In this document: positions 21,801-36,800 of the stretch, one piece after another | Position numbering within the stretch: position 1 is the stretch's first letter | Layout of the letters: every line of letters begins with the position of its first letter | Source of the DNA: Shinisaurus crocodilurus | Taxonomy: Eukaryota > Chordata > Lepidosauria > Squamata > Shinisauridae | Assembly: GCA_021292165.1 (NCBI GenBank) | Contig: CM037878.1 | Location: forward strand, 289,960,971 to 290,024,970 | Direction of reading: 5' to 3' | Length of the DNA: 64,000 bases | Notes under the pieces: model-generated | Databases searched by the model: none | What the model saw: the letters and a program-made list of their open reading frames with translations, nothing else | Told to the model about the DNA's origin: nothing | Made by a program: the position numbers and the translations under genes

Positions 21801-24800
21801 ATCACAGCCTCTGAAGGATTTGTTGTCAGCGAAATAACTAAGGTACTGTCACGTATGTCTGTATGGTTGAAGGGTAGGCTAATAGTTAGTAGAGAGAGCT
21901 AAGCCAGCCCTATAGTGTATACCTTTCCTTATATTGTTTATAATCTGAACTTTAACCTCTTGTTTGTTTCCCTTTTGCTATATTTCTTTTGCCCCCCTCT
22001 AGCTCAGGGCTATCCAACCTTGGGTCCCCAGATGTTCCTGGGCTACAGCTCCCAGAATCCCTTGCCATTAGCCATGCTGGCTGGGTATGCTGGGAGCTGT
22101 AGGCCAGCAATATCTGGGGACCCAAGGTTGGAGAGTCTAGCTGGAGGTAGCAATAAGATGCTTTCACTATAATTAAGACCTTCCCTAAGCCTCTGTCATA
22201 ACTCTGTTTGTTTGTTTGTTTGTTTATTGGGTTTATATCCTGCCTTTTGACTGTCAGGGCCCCAACATGAATTATGGCATTTTAAAATACAATAACACCA
22301 AAGAACAATATCAACATTTAACATTAAAATGTAAATTGCAAAACAATAACACATGCTGTTAGGAACAATGGTGAGATGCTACAGTTGATGACTCATACTT
22401 CTCTTACTGTCGTTCATCTCCAGATCACCGGCAGAAAATCACTGAACACCTGTCAATATGGGTGTAGACTTGGCGGAAAATATTTAATGCCTAAACATAG
22501 CCTAGTAAGAGGAGCTTGGGAAAGTGCCGTATTGGTAGCACTGGAGTGATATTTTCTGACCAACAATCTGGCAGCAACATTTTCCATCGGTTGAATTCTC
22601 TGAACACTTTTCAAGGGCTGCTTCACACAGGCCATGCTACAGTAGAGTTTACTACACTAGTCTAGAGGTTACTGAAGCAACTAGCTTTTTCATCTTAAAA
22701 AGACCCAGTGAAATATACTTTTTCAGTGGATGAGAAGTTGTTCCTTTTCTGATGTGAATGGCAGGTTCAGATACAGCTAGTGAATTAAGGGCTTGAACAC
22801 ATGTCCTAAAATTGACCCAGTTCAGTAACTCCCATGCCTCATGTTATGTCATGTACTATCGGAAACAGCACAAATGTATGGAGATGAGGTAGTCAAGTTC
22901 ACTCCTAAAAATATCAAGTGCAATTGTGGCTATTTGCTTTACTCTCTTGTGTGGAGTTTTCCACCAGATTGGTCCCAAGCTGTTAGATTTCATGATGAGT
23001 GAATGTACAAATAATCTGCTTTTGATAAACATTAATGTTATCTCTTCCTTTCTTTTCCACCTGCTGCAGAAAAGTCTGCTTGTTTCCTGCCCTCGTGAAA
23101 ATGCCTCCACCAAATTTCTGGCGCCCTACACTACATTCTGTAGAATTCATCAAAAAAGTGTAAGTGTTTTTACAAACCGATTTGAAACGGGCTGTCTTGA
23201 AATGAAGATGCAACAGGCTAATTCAATGAGTTGCAGTGTTGTTGTTGTTTTTGATAACTTGTCAATAGCTTTGTGCTAACTAAGTTGAAGTTAGGAGATC
23301 TGGAAGCCTACTTCTGCCTTTATTGCATCATCTTCTCGACTGTGTGTGTGTGTTTTAGTGCACTTTGGCCTATAGGCTGTAATGCAGGCATCCTAATTCT
23401 GTTTAGAAGAAACCTAGAAACACACAGAGCTATAATCATTCTTCAGACTGTAGCACCTGGATTCCCCGCAGAACCACCTGTTATCATTTTCTGAAGGGCA
23501 AGTTAAGTAACTTGCATGGTTATAGATAAAAATTCTCTGCACAAATGTCCCTATACCTCTTCATGAACGCCATCCCCTATCAGGAGACAGGCCAACAGAT
23601 GAGATGTGTTTACTTACTTTGCTAATTATTATATTGAAAATGTTTAAGATGAGGTACACTATAAAACAAAGAGCAAAAAACCAATTAAACAGAAATTATG
23701 AATGTATCTAACTATTACACAATTAGACAAGTTCTGAGGTCAGGTGAGTGAAAGCTGGAGATGGCAGGAGTTGGTCAGGGCTCCGGAGGACAAATCAGGT
23801 ATGTCAAATGACAAGGAAGTTCTTGCTCTGTGCCCTGGTAATCCAAATTTTGCATCTAGAAAAGTGTATATGTGACGTGGTGGCTGACTGAGGATTTGTC
23901 ACATCATTTACTTTAGAATTCCCTGTAAGCAGATATAAGAGGGCCTTCTTGGTGGTTGCTCCCAGGCTCTGGAACTCTCTGCTAAGGGAGGCTAGGTTGG
24001 CCCTTTCTGCTTTCCTTTCACTGGCAGGCAAAGAAGTTTTTATTCAAGCAGGCCTTTGGCATCTAAGCAGGTCTGTTGGGTTGGGTGCTGTTTTTATTTT
24101 GTTGTGTTTTTAATTGTGTTTTAAATGTATTTGTTTTATTATTGTTTTAATTGTGTTTTTATTTTATTTTTTACATTAGTTCCTATGATTATAAAGCCAC
24201 CTTGAGTGCCATTTTCTTGGAAGAAGGGCAGGGTACAAATCAAATAAATAAATAAGATCAAAATGGCGATCACCTACTCTTATTTTATGCATAATTGTAT
24301 ATAATTTGCGACAGATGTGATACTCAAAAACCTGGCCATTGTTTTTATGATTATATAACTTTAATTTGATCTTCATATGTCGAAGGTCCTGTCTTTTATG
24401 AGTTGGTTAATGATACGGAACAGAGATTTCTAAACAAATACCTTAGACTATGGTTTGTTCAATAATACCTGGTCTTAACTGTAGAAATTATGCCAGAGGT
24501 AGGCAACATGATGCTCTCCAGATCTTGTTGGACTACAGTTCTCATCTACTTCATCCAGCATGGCCAATGGTTAGGAATTATGGGAGCTGTAATGAATTAT
24601 GCAAATGCCTATTCACTCTGGGCTCTTGTAGGCTGTGGTTGTTCATCTTTCTCTATCTTCATTTTAGATCACTTGCCTTGACATTTCTAGTGGTGGTGGG
24701 CTTGGAGTGTCAACCAGTGCTGATGGGAGGATGAAAATTTGGCAAGCTGCTAATGGAGAAATAAGAGTAAGAACCAGATTTATTTAGTTGGGCCTTGAGT

Positions 24801-27800
24801 CTTGCATTTAAGATATCTGCAACTAGAAAGCCATTTATTTATTATTATTATTTTGGTCAATCCCCCCAACTGCTGTTCAAACTCAAGAGCTTTAAAAGCA
24901 ATTTAAAGTGACTGTGGCAGCTCAGAGTGCCTTTTACCATCTTCGATTGGTTTGCCAGCTACAGCCTCTCCTGGACAGGGATAGCTTGGCCACAGTGGTA
25001 CAGGCGCTAGTAACCTCAAGAATGGATTACTGCAATGCGCTCTATGTGGGGCTCCCTTAAAGGCTGCTCCGGAAGCTGGAGCTAGTGCAGAATGCAGCAG
25101 CCAGGCTGTTGTCGGAAGCTGCCCCTTTCCAGCATGCAACTCCTTTGCTGAAGGAACTGCACTGGCTGCTTATTTGCTACTGGGCCAGGTTTAAGGTTCT
25201 GGTACTTCCGTACAAAGCCCAAAACAACTTGGGACCAGGTTACCTGAGAGAGCGCCTCCTCCCTTAACAACCTGCCCAGTCACTGAGGTCATCGGATGGC
25301 ATGCTCCTGGTGGTTCCTCATGGACCTTTGGCCCGATTGGAGTCCACCCGGAGAAGAGCCTTCAGTGTGGTGGCTCCATTTCTGTGGAACTCCCTGCCTC
25401 TGGAGGTCAGGCAGGCTCCAACATGGTGCCGCTTTCGGCGCCTGCTGGAGACCTCCTTGTTCCCCGGGAAGCCTTCTCTGCTCTCCAACCACCACTGTAA
25501 TTGTTACTTTGTTTAGAATGTATTTTGTTTGTTTCTTTTATCTGTGTTTGTCTTTTTACTTTTCACCACTCTGGAATTGACTAAATAATTAATTGATGAT
25601 GGTGATGATGATGATCATGATAAGTCTGTGCATACACGCCAGTGAATCATGGCCAGGAGATTTCTGATACTTAACATAACTATACCTTTTGGTACAATGG
25701 AGAGGGCAGTTAGTCTTCTGCTTCTTTCCCTAAAGGAGTCCAGGATCTGGCCGCTATGTGGAGGGTCAGCTAACCTCCATGTCACAAGCAAGCCCGCACA
25801 CTCTGACGGGTTAAACAGGAATCCAATAAGTTAACTCTTTCTCCCTGCCTCCTGGCTGCTTTTTGTATAACGGATTTAGCAAAAGCCGCCTAATTCTCCT
25901 GAGGTGGTAAACCTGTGTCCAGGTGGGGGTTGACATAGAGAAATATGTCAGGGAGAAAACTATGCTAGAATACCTTCCCCTGACATGCTAATTTTCTATG
26001 TGTAGGGATTAATTGTTTCTGTACAATAAAGATGGGTGAGTAAAAGGTAGAATGGGATCTCTCCGTAGCGGCAACAACATGATTTCCCCCCACCCTAAAT
26101 TATACTGCTGACATGAAAAGAGCTGGGGGGGGGGCAGGAATGGATTTTTCTCTAGAAAGACTGAGTTCTGCCCTATTCTAGTTCTCAGAACAAATTCCAG
26201 GGCTTAGAATTATTTAATTCCGAGTGTATGTCTTTTGCACCAGGCTCTAGTTGGTGGATCTTGCTGTCCTAGTTAAATAAAAAAAGGTAGATGTCAGAAA
26301 CCTGAAGTCTGCCCACCCCTGTTCTAAGACACACAGATCCTTGCTGGCATGTAGGCAGTCCAGCTAGCCAGTGTTCTTGGCTGATAAATAGATGTTTGTT
26401 GCTAAGTAACACAGCAGAGGGTGAGATGAGGCTTGTAACCGTGGCACTAGCACCTAATCCTTTGTTTTCCCAGAGATGTTTGGAAGGCCACGTATACGAT
26501 GTGAATTGCTGCAGATTTTTCCCATCTGGCATGGTGGTCCTGAGTGGGGGGATGGATGCCCAGCTAAAGATCTGGTCTGTGGAAGATGCCAGCTGTGTTG
26601 TGACATTTCAGGGTCACAAAGCAGGTACAGAGAATTGACAGTTGAATCTGAAATAAGTGCAATCATGATAGTAGTTGATTTAGGATACATCTAAGTAGGT
26701 TAAGCCAGTTTGAATGCACACTAAAGCTGTTGGGTCTGCAACAACTCACTCATCCACCCTGCATCTTATCTGGTGCGCAAAGGAATAGGGAAAATTGCAT
26801 TCGTCCGGCACAACGCTGTGCTGATTAGAAAGTGGACATTTCATTTCCCCCTTCCTTTCCCAGCCAACGCGACCATAGAGTAGTGGGCCCACCATGCCGC
26901 ACACTCCCAGGCCAGATAATGCCCGCTTCTCTGACCCATGCCAGAGCTACAGCATCTTCCTTCCCAGACCAGCCCTGTCACTGGTTGGCATCTCTGTTTG
27001 CACTGTTGCCTGTGATGCTACAGTTTCAGCTCTGCCCTAATCAGCTATGGGTGGGTGATCAGCTGCTGAGTGTCCCTATCTGGGCAAATGTTCCACTTAT
27101 CCAGAGGACAAGCTAACTCTTGATGGAAGAACCATGCAGTGTTTTATGAGAGAGTGGAATATCCCTCCACGTTCTTGCGTGGAATGTCAACAAAGTGTCT
27201 TCTAGAGCAGTGTTCTCCAACCTTGGGTCCCCAGATGTTTTTGGCCTACAACTCCCAGCATGCTCCCACCAGCTACGCTGGCCGGGGCATTCTGGGAGTT
27301 GTAGGCCAAAAACATCTGGGGACCCAAGGTTGGAGAACACTGTTCTAGAGCCTTGAAATGAGGACCGGTTTCATAGGGGTCCCCACCTCTGCTTGCCTTG
27401 GTGAATGTTCCATCACTCTGGAGAGCCTGATGAGATGAGTCCTAGCCTTCCTCACCGGCTCGGAAGCAGCACAACCACAGGAAAGGTCCTCACGCAAGCT
27501 GGAGAGGGGATGTGCTGCCAAGGTGTGCTGAGCGCCTCTGCAGCCCAGCATCAAAACAAGGCTGGTGGAGGTGGGGAGAATTGCCCCTGTTCTTGGGCTG
27601 GGTTGCTGAGGGCGTCAAAGGCCCCAGTGCAGCTGTAGGTATGGCCCCCACTCCCTGTTGTGACATGTAACAAAACAACAGCTGTGGCACAATTGTTTTC
27701 ATTTGGAAAGGTACAGAAAGGCTGGAAAACAAGTCATGTTATGTCTGCCACTTCCTGTCCTGTTCTCATGGGAAAAGTAGGTGTGAAAGAAATACGAGCT

Positions 27801-30800
27801 GATCACATGGTTTGTACTTTCTGATGACGTTGTATGATTTGTTAGGTTTCGTTCTGTAGCCATTTTAGTAGAGAGCTGGATTGCTTCTTTGGCTCTTCTC
27901 TCTGTTGTTCTGACTGATGCTTGCTGACTTATTGCAATCATGTAACGTCAAATGCTGAAGTGGACTTGCTCCACAGGACTAATGCTTATCTGCAACATTG
28001 TAATGAAGGGATGTATACTCTGTAGTATTTACTGGCTGTAGTAATAAACAGGTAGCAATTAAACCTGTGGATTCTACAGAGTTATTTCCTTATTACTGAA
28101 AGCTGCAAGAGGACGCTGCGAGCTGGCTGTAATCCGAGACGCTTGGAATGCTGCGAAGAGGGAGAGGCAGGTCTGGAGTTCTGTGTGTAATTCATGGGCC
28201 ATTGCACACAGAACAGGATCTTAAATCTTCCATCTCACGCTCTGTTTTTCCACGAGGCCGGCGGGCCTACCGGGTGGATTGGTTGTAAAGCCTTCAGGGC
28301 TGTGTCATTGCCCTTTCACTCCCCTCTTTCCAGTTCCAGACTTGGAGCATGTGAGCAGAGGTTTGTCTTTGACCCTCATGCAAGTGCATAACACGAGGTC
28401 TGGGGCAAGGAGAGGGGCAGGGTCCTCCTGGCCACAAATTTCACCTTTGCTGCAGAGGCCAGCAAAAATTGTGGACCCTCCTTGAGTATTTGTTATTCCA
28501 TATAAGCATTTTGTCCTGAAATGCCCAAACTGCAGATGGTTCTCACAACCTGATTAGGAAAGCCAGCTCTCTCTTGCTAGAGAGATTTCCTGTAGCTGAA
28601 TTGAGCTCACTCAGTCCTTTTCTACCAGAAAAGGTAGAAACATTTGTTTTATTTGGAATTGTCTTAGCAGCTGTGGGCAACTGCAATTCGAATAGGCTTC
28701 ATTGAATTGTTTGGTAAATGCTTGCCATAACTTGCTCTTGCTCTGTTGGAGCTACTGCAAACGTAGAATGTTATATCCTGGCCAAAAATTGGTGCTGCTG
28801 GACTAGATAGACCTTTGGTCTGATCCAGCGCAACTCTCATGTTCTTATGACACCATATCTGTGGTTGGAAAGCTGTTTTCACCCAGGCTGGATCACAAAT
28901 GCCTCTGTAGGCTTCTTTCCCCTTTTGCCCCTTGTAGCATATTGCTGTGGTTCTCTGGTGTGGTCTTACCTGCTGACTCCTAGTCCTTGAGCACTCTTGC
29001 TCCTCATGGCACACCTTGATCAGGATTATGCTGGATTTGCGTGGGACGGGAGTGGGGTGAGGCTAAATGTATGGATCCCACCTTTGAGCAAGTGTGTTGG
29101 GCTTGATGAACTCCTGGTTTCCCCTTTGCGACCAGATAGTATTTGCTTTTCCTAAGAGTGGTTCCTTTTTGCGATATTGCAGGAATCCTGGACACAGCCA
29201 TCGTGGATCGAGGAAGGAACGTGGTCTCCAGCTCTCGGGATGGCACGGCACGCCTCTGGGATTGTGGGAAATCTTCTTGTCTGGGGGTTGTGGCGGATTG
29301 CGGCTCCCCTGTCAATGGTATCGCTTTGGGTGAAGCTGACAACTCCTTAAATTTGGGTTCACCTGAAAAAATACCTAGTACGTAATGAGATTGGGCAAGT
29401 GTTCTCTCTTTTTAAAAAACAGCAACATTAACTATTTGTTTCTGCCATCTATAAAGTCATGCTAAAACACACACACAGTCTTGGTTTTATTTTATATGTA
29501 ATTTGTTGCAGGGAGTGGGGAAACTCTTTTGTATTTATTGATCAGACAGGGCCAAAAAGGCAGAGGAGGGTCCATAGCCTGTGCTCTTCCACTGACCTTT
29601 GCATGGCAACTTAGAGTAGTTGATAATGGGCTAGAACTAGATAAGCTGATTGTCCAGCTCACTACAAGGCAGCTTCATGTGCTTGTATGACAGCTGTGTT
29701 TTAAGATCTTAAAATTAAGGAAGAAGGGAAGCATTGATACTTAGTGTGCCTTTTATGTATGCAGCAACAATGAGATTTACAATCCAAACTTTTTAACCTG
29801 GGTTAAAATTCAGTAAAACACTTTCGAAAAAGTATGCTGAGAGCCAGGGCAATCCTTTAAAACTAAAAATTAGGGGCGCAATCCTATGAATGTTTAGACC
29901 GGGAGCATGCTGGGAGTCGTAGGTCTTTTTTCTGTCTAAACTTGCATAGGATTGTGCCTTGCATATATAAATTTAAACACAGGGTTAGGGTTAACCCTCC
30001 CAATCCCTTTTCCTTTTGTGTCGTGTCTTTTAGATTGTGAGCCTGAGGGTAGGGACTGTCTTATTATTAATTTGTGTAAGCCGCTCTAAGCCTTTTCTGG
30101 CTGAAGAGCGGGGTATAAATGCAATAAATAAATAAATTAAAAAAAAAAAAGTTGCTCATCTCCTGTAACAGCACATACAGACATTGAAGGCCAGACTAGG
30201 AATGATTGGGCAGCCGTGTTGGGTTATTCATGTGTCTGTCCCATTTCATTTATGTGGAAAGGGGTGTGTATATGTGGAGGGCTTGGACTGCTGGCCATCT
30301 TGCCTCTCCACACTGCAGTGGAGTTTTGGAACTGGGCCAGGATGATCTGGGATGATGGCGCATGGGGAGGCAAGGTGGGATAGGATCCAGCTCCCCTCAC
30401 CCACGAACCTCTTTTCATGTAAAGATTGACCACATGAAGCACAAGATCTGCCATATGAAGCACAACAATGGCTGTCCCCATTACCTCTAGTTTGCCCTTA
30501 TTTCTGGCCTTAAACAATTTGCAAGGTGAATAGCTGCTGTTCTTTCCAACACAGGTGAGCGTGAAATTGGGACAGAAGGGAAACTCCTGCTGTTGGCCCG
30601 GGAAGACAAAAAGTTGCAAGGCGTGGGGTTGCAAAGCCGGCAGCCGGTAAGGTTTCTTTTTGACATGTTTAATAGTTACCTACCAGTCAAACCTGGTAAT
30701 TAATTTCAGTTTTTCATCTCACGATAATGGCTCTGTCCAGCCTAACTACAGTAACAGCTTTTGCTTCTTGAAAGTTCTGGGCTTTCAGCTTCTCTGACTA

Positions 30801-33800
30801 AAGGAACCTGTGCAAAGACACAGGCTAGATAGGTTTGTTGTTCTGTGTTTATGTGGTTTATGTGGTGGTGGAGTTGGGCCAAGCAAGGCAGAGGAGTTAA
30901 GACAGAAAGACAATAGTATAGCAGAGTGGATGAAAATTGATGCTTTTAAAAAACCCATAAAATTAGATTTAAAAGGTTAGATTTAAAAAAATTAAATTGG
31001 ATTTTTTCAGCCTAGTAACTATCAAACTATCAGTCATGGGCATTTCATTTTTGTTAGTTTGTTTTTTGTGAAGGCAAGGCTGGGCCGAGACAGAAGGCCG
31101 ATTCGTACAACATGTTGTGTGAATGCAGGCCGGGGGCGCCCCTGCGGGACAGCCGGGGACGCGAAGCATGCAAAGTGACCATAGGCGGTAGAGGGGTAAG
31201 CCCCTACCGTGCATGGCCACCCTGCCGTGTGAACAGCAGGCAGCCGTCCTGCGGGGGTCGCACAGAGGCAGCAGCCCAGAGTGGCTGGAGCTGCAGCCGC
31301 TCCAGCCTGTAGGGGCAAACGGCCCCTCTGGGCATCCCCCGCTCGCCGCCTGGGTCGTACAAACTGGCCCAGAGAGAAGCAGAAAGGAGCAACACTAAAA
31401 GAGAGAAGACAAAATTGTCCATCTTCTAGTATTCTCATACTAAGGCTGCATTCCTATACCCATTTACCCAGGAACTCAAAGGAACTTATTTCTGAGGATA
31501 CATGTATACAAGTTGACCTCAAATTGTCCTGGGTGCTGGTCATATGAAAGACCCTATATGGGACTATGTTAAAGACATTTCCTCTATAGGTAAAAAGAAA
31601 AGCAGACAAAATATATACAGTGAGACAAAGAGATGCAAAGCCTGCTTGCAAGAATGAAATAGTGTAAATAAAACTATTTAGCTGTAAATAAACATGGCTT
31701 AGTGGTCAAATGTGCCCCATGGTTCAGGAAATACATGGGAAAGTTTAAATGGGAAACTTGATTTAAATCAGTGATTTAAATGACCATCTTTCTTGCTTAT
31801 TTAAATCACCTAGATTGAAAGACCCTACATATTCCCATATAGGGTCTTTCGTATGTCCAGCACCCAGGACAGTTCAAATCTCCTAGATTTAAATCAATCC
31901 ACCCTGACAGAGAGTAAGAAAAATAAGACAGTTTTTCTACAAAGAAGCTGAGCTGAACTTTCTGCGTGGTCTGTATTTATATGATGCAGCAACCTGAGAG
32001 CCAGTGTGATGTAGTGATTAGAGTGCTGGACTGGGACTCTGGAGTTCCAGGTTTTAATCCTCACATGGCCACAAAGCTCACTGGGTGACTTTGGACCAGT
32101 CACTGACTCTCAGCCTAACCTCTAACGCACAGGGTTGTTGTGAGGATAAAATGGAGAGGAGGAGGACCATTTAAGCAGCCTTGGGTTCCTTGCTAGAGGA
32201 AAAAAGGTGGGATATAAATGTAATCTAATAATAATAACCTTGCTGGTGCTAAGGAGGTCTAGATTTGATCAGAGACTGTCTGGGAACTTTGTGGATGTGC
32301 TTACGGTGCAAAGTTCTTTACTTTTTTTCAGTGAAGTTTCAATTGCCTTCATTTTTTAGCTGGATTTTTTCCCCTCATCCATGGAACAGAACCTCAGATT
32401 CTCTTTCTTTCTTTCTTCCTCCCTCCCTCCCTCCTCAGGTTTTTCTCTTTGTTGGCTCTGATGCATTTAACTGCTGTACGTTCCTATCCAGCATCTACCT
32501 CCTGGGTGGGACGCAAGATGGAAATATATACCAACTGGATGTGAGAAATACCAAGTGAGTAGGATTAAAGCAGTGTTCTCCAACCTTGGGTCCCCAGATG
32601 TTTTTGGCCTACAACTCCCAGCATGCCCCGGCCAGCGTAGCTGGCTGGGGCATGCTGGGAGTTGTAGGCCAAAAACATCTGGGGACCCAAGGTTGGAGAA
32701 CACTGGATTAAAGGGTGACTGTTACATGATTGCTTCCCATGTTGCTCCCGCAATGTATGTAATGTGGAGGAAATGTTTGGGAGGGGCATGGGGAGGAGGA
32801 GGGGGCCACGTGAGCCACCTTGGGTTCCTTGCAAGAGGAAAAAAGGTGGGATGCAGATCTAATAATAAATAAATAAAACGGGCTGTGGCCCAATTCATAT
32901 GGCTTTGAAAGCAGAATTCTGACCAACATTATGGTGTGAGTGCCTCTTTATGATTTTTTTTAAAAAATTGATTTTTCTTGCTGCTCTTTCTAGGGCTCCA
33001 GTTAGAACTGTTCATAGATCAGGAGCACCAGTGTTTTCGCTGTTACCATACAAAGATGGATTTATTGCCAGCCAAGGTAGCACTCCTGTTTACTTTCCCA
33101 TAATTGAGCCCTTTAAGTTACCTCCAACACGGGTTTTCAGTTGCTGTGAAGAAGAACAAACAATTTGTTCCCCACAGACAGAAAGCCTTGCAGCACCACA
33201 AAATAGATTCCTTTAGGACCCAGCATGTTTTGTTCATTTGACTTTCGGGTGCCTTGCAACGTTGGGTGGGCTAAAGAATAAAATTGGCATCTTATCATAC
33301 AGAATGTTAAGCCTTCTAAAGTAAACCACGGTTTCTTCTTTTTCACACATTCTGTGCCTCTTTCCAGGTGATGGAACCTGTTTTATTATGCAGCAAGATC
33401 TTGACCATGTTGTCGAACTCACTGGGCCTGACTGTGACCCCGTATACAAGGTATTGTTCAAAAAGCCCTGCTTCATCTTGGGTTGAGCAATGCAATTTCA
33501 CACAAGAGGGAAAGGGTATAACCAGTAGTTCAAAATCCAGAGTAGAAAAGAAATAGTTAGGATATTTTATTTATTTATTTATTTATTTATTTCATTTATA
33601 TACCGCCCCACAGCTGAAGCTCTCTGGGCGGTTCACAACACTCTATACATAAAAACAACAATAAAAAACATACAAAATAGTTTAAAAAAATAAAAACCAA
33701 ATTTAAAAACACAGTTTAAAATAACAATACAAAAGCCAATAACAGTAGTCTAGTTTAGAGATCACCAGAGCGTAGATTACTGAGACCAGGCTATCCCTGC

Positions 33801-36800
33801 CCAGATAGGGACGTAGCTGGGCCACCAGCCGAAGCTGGTAAAAGGCACTCCTTGCCACTGAGGCCACTTGAGCCTCAAGTGACAAAGATGGCTCCAGGAG
33901 CACCCCCAAGCTACGAACCTTCTCCTTCAAGGGGAGTGCAACCCCATCCAGAACAGGTTGAACACCCTCCATCCGGTCAAAGGAACCACCCACTAACAGC
34001 ATCTCAGTCTTGTCTGGATTGAGCCTCAGTTTGTTAGCCCTCATCCAGTCCATTGTCGCAGCCAGGCACCGGTTCAGCACATCCACAGCCTCACCTGCTG
34101 AAGATGAAAAGGAGAAATAGAGCTGCGTGTCATCAGCGTACTGATGGCAACGCACTCCAAAACTCCGGATGACCCCACTCAGCGGTTTCATGTAGATATT
34201 AAATAGCATGGGGGATAAGACCGACCCCTGAGGAACCCCGTACTGGAGAGTCCATGGGGCCGAGCAACATTCCCCAAGCACCACCCTCTGGAGCCGGCCA
34301 TCCAAGTAGGAGCGGAACCACTGCAATGCAGTGCCCCCCACCCCCAACTCAGACAGCCGCTCCAGAAGGATACCATGGTCGATGGTATCGAAAGCCGCTG
34401 AGAGATCCAGGAGTATCAACAGGGTCACACTCCCCCTGTCTCTCTCCCGACATAGGTCATCATACAGGGCGACCAAAGCCGTTTCCGTGCCAAAACCAGG
34501 CCTGAACCCCGACTGAAATGGATCCAGATAATCAGTCTCATCCAAGAGCACCTGGAGCTGGTTGGCCACCACCCGCTCAAGGACCTTGCCCAGGAAAGGA
34601 ACATTCGCCACCGGCCTAAAGTTGTTAAGATCTTCCGGGTCCAGAGAGGGTTTCTTCAGGAGTGGCCTCACCACCGCCTGTTTCAAGTGGCATGGGACCA
34701 CTCCCTCTCGCAAGGAGGCATTGATCACCTCTCTGGCCCAGCCGGCCGTTCCCTCCCTGCTAGTTTTTATAAGCCAAGAGGGGCAAGGATCCAGAACAGA
34801 TGTGGTTGCACGAACCCGTCCAAGCACCTTGTCAACATCCTCGAGCTGCACCAACTGAAACTCATCCAAAATAACTAGACCAGGCTGTGCTCTGGGTACC
34901 TCTCCTGATTCTACTGCTATAACATTGGAGTCTAAGTCCCTGCGGATGCAATAGATTTTTTCCTGGAAGTGCCTAGCGAATATATCACAGCAGGCATCAG
35001 ATGGGTCGATGATGTCCCTGGGGCCAGCGTATAACAGGCCCCGGACGACCCTAAAGAGCTCCGCTGGGCGGCAGAGAGATGTTTGGATAGAAGCAGTGAG
35101 ATGTTGTCTCTTTGCCACCTTCACTGCCTCTAGGTATACCTGGCTATAGGCACATACCAGGGCTCGATTGCATCCACTAGGAGTTTTCCTCCACCTGCAC
35201 TCAAGCCGTCTCCTGTTTTGGAGAATCCAAAATAAAATCCATTGTGATCAAACATTTCACATACGTCGAATTTATTATAACCTTTTATACCCAAACTCTT
35301 TCATCCTTTTTATGATGAGAAAAAGATTTCCCAGTTTTAGCCGTGGACTCTGGACTATGAGAGAACCTGGCTGCCAACTCCCGTCCTGTGGAATGGAAAG
35401 CACTTCTGGGGGTGCAGTGGTGCCATTTTAGTTCTAGAATGAACCAGAATAAAATAGCCCATGTCAGCAGATCAAAGGCTAACTTTGAAAGCTGGACCTT
35501 ACATTTCTTTTCAAGCTGACCATTTAGCCATCTCCATTTCTGACCCAGCCGACAGGGAAGAAAAGCTTGTCTCAACCCTTGACTTTCTTGGCCTTCCCAG
35601 GAAGGAGAGGGAAGTCCTCGGCAAATCAAAGGGCTAGGAATAGCTCTTTGCCCAAGGGGTAGACGTTGCATTGTTGTCTCATTAAGAGCCAGCATGATGT
35701 AGAAGTAGAGAGTTGGGTTAGGCCTGGGAGACCCAGGTTCAAATTGCTGCTCAGCTATGAAACTCACAGGGTGACCTTAGTCAATTGCTCTCTCTCAGTC
35801 CGACCTTGGTCACAGGGTGATTGTGAGGATAAAATTAGGAGGGAAGAATCATGTATACCACTCTGAGCGCCTAGGACATGGGAGAAAAGACTGGATAAAA
35901 CAGGTGGTGATGAGTGAGATGGTTCTTTCTCTCTCATTTTTAGTAATATGGTCTGCTACTCCCCTAATGAACACTGTAAAGCAGTGTTCTCCAACCTTGA
36001 GTCCCCGGATGTTTTTGGCCTACAGCTCCCAGCATGCCCCAACAAGGTTGGAGAACACTGCTGTAAAGGCACAATCCTTTGCATGTTTAGACAGAAAAAA
36101 GGCCTACGACTCCCAGCATGCCCCAGCCAGCACAGGAGTTGTAGGACTTTTTTCTGCGTAAACATGCATAGGACTGTGCCCTTACTTTACTAATTGCACC
36201 CTAAGGTCCTAATCAGTAACCAGTGCAGTTGTCATAACACTGGTTGTGTATGTTCAGGTCTCTCATCACCGGTCACGAGACAAGCAGCGGCATTCTCCAC
36301 CGATGCACATAAGCCTTACCGTGACTTGGGTTCGCATGACAGGACAACCCACCGTGGCTTATAAGCCACAGTAGGTTGTTGTGTCATGTGAACCTGGGAC
36401 AGGTTAGTCAGGGTGGCTTATTTTTGGCTTATAAGCCACCCTAACAAGCCATGGCTTGTAGTCGGCTCCGTTTGACCCACGATGGGTAGTCGTGTTGTCT
36501 GAACTTGGAAGACACGACCCTTCGTGGGTCAAGCCCAACTACAAGAGAGCCACTTGACCAAAAAACCCTTGTTACTCTTGCCAAGCAGCCAGTGGGCGAG
36601 CAGCGCTGACAGCCGCCCCCAAAGGGCCAACGCAGCACTCGGGGGCAGCTGTCGGAGGCTTCCCCTCATCCCTGCTGCCGCACCGAGCCCCAAAAGGCTT
36701 GGTGTGCCAGCGGGGACGGGGAGCAGGGATTGCCAAAGCCAGCTATTGAGCCAGCTTCAGCTATCTCCGCCATGCCGCTGCCCACCGCTGCAGCGAGCCT

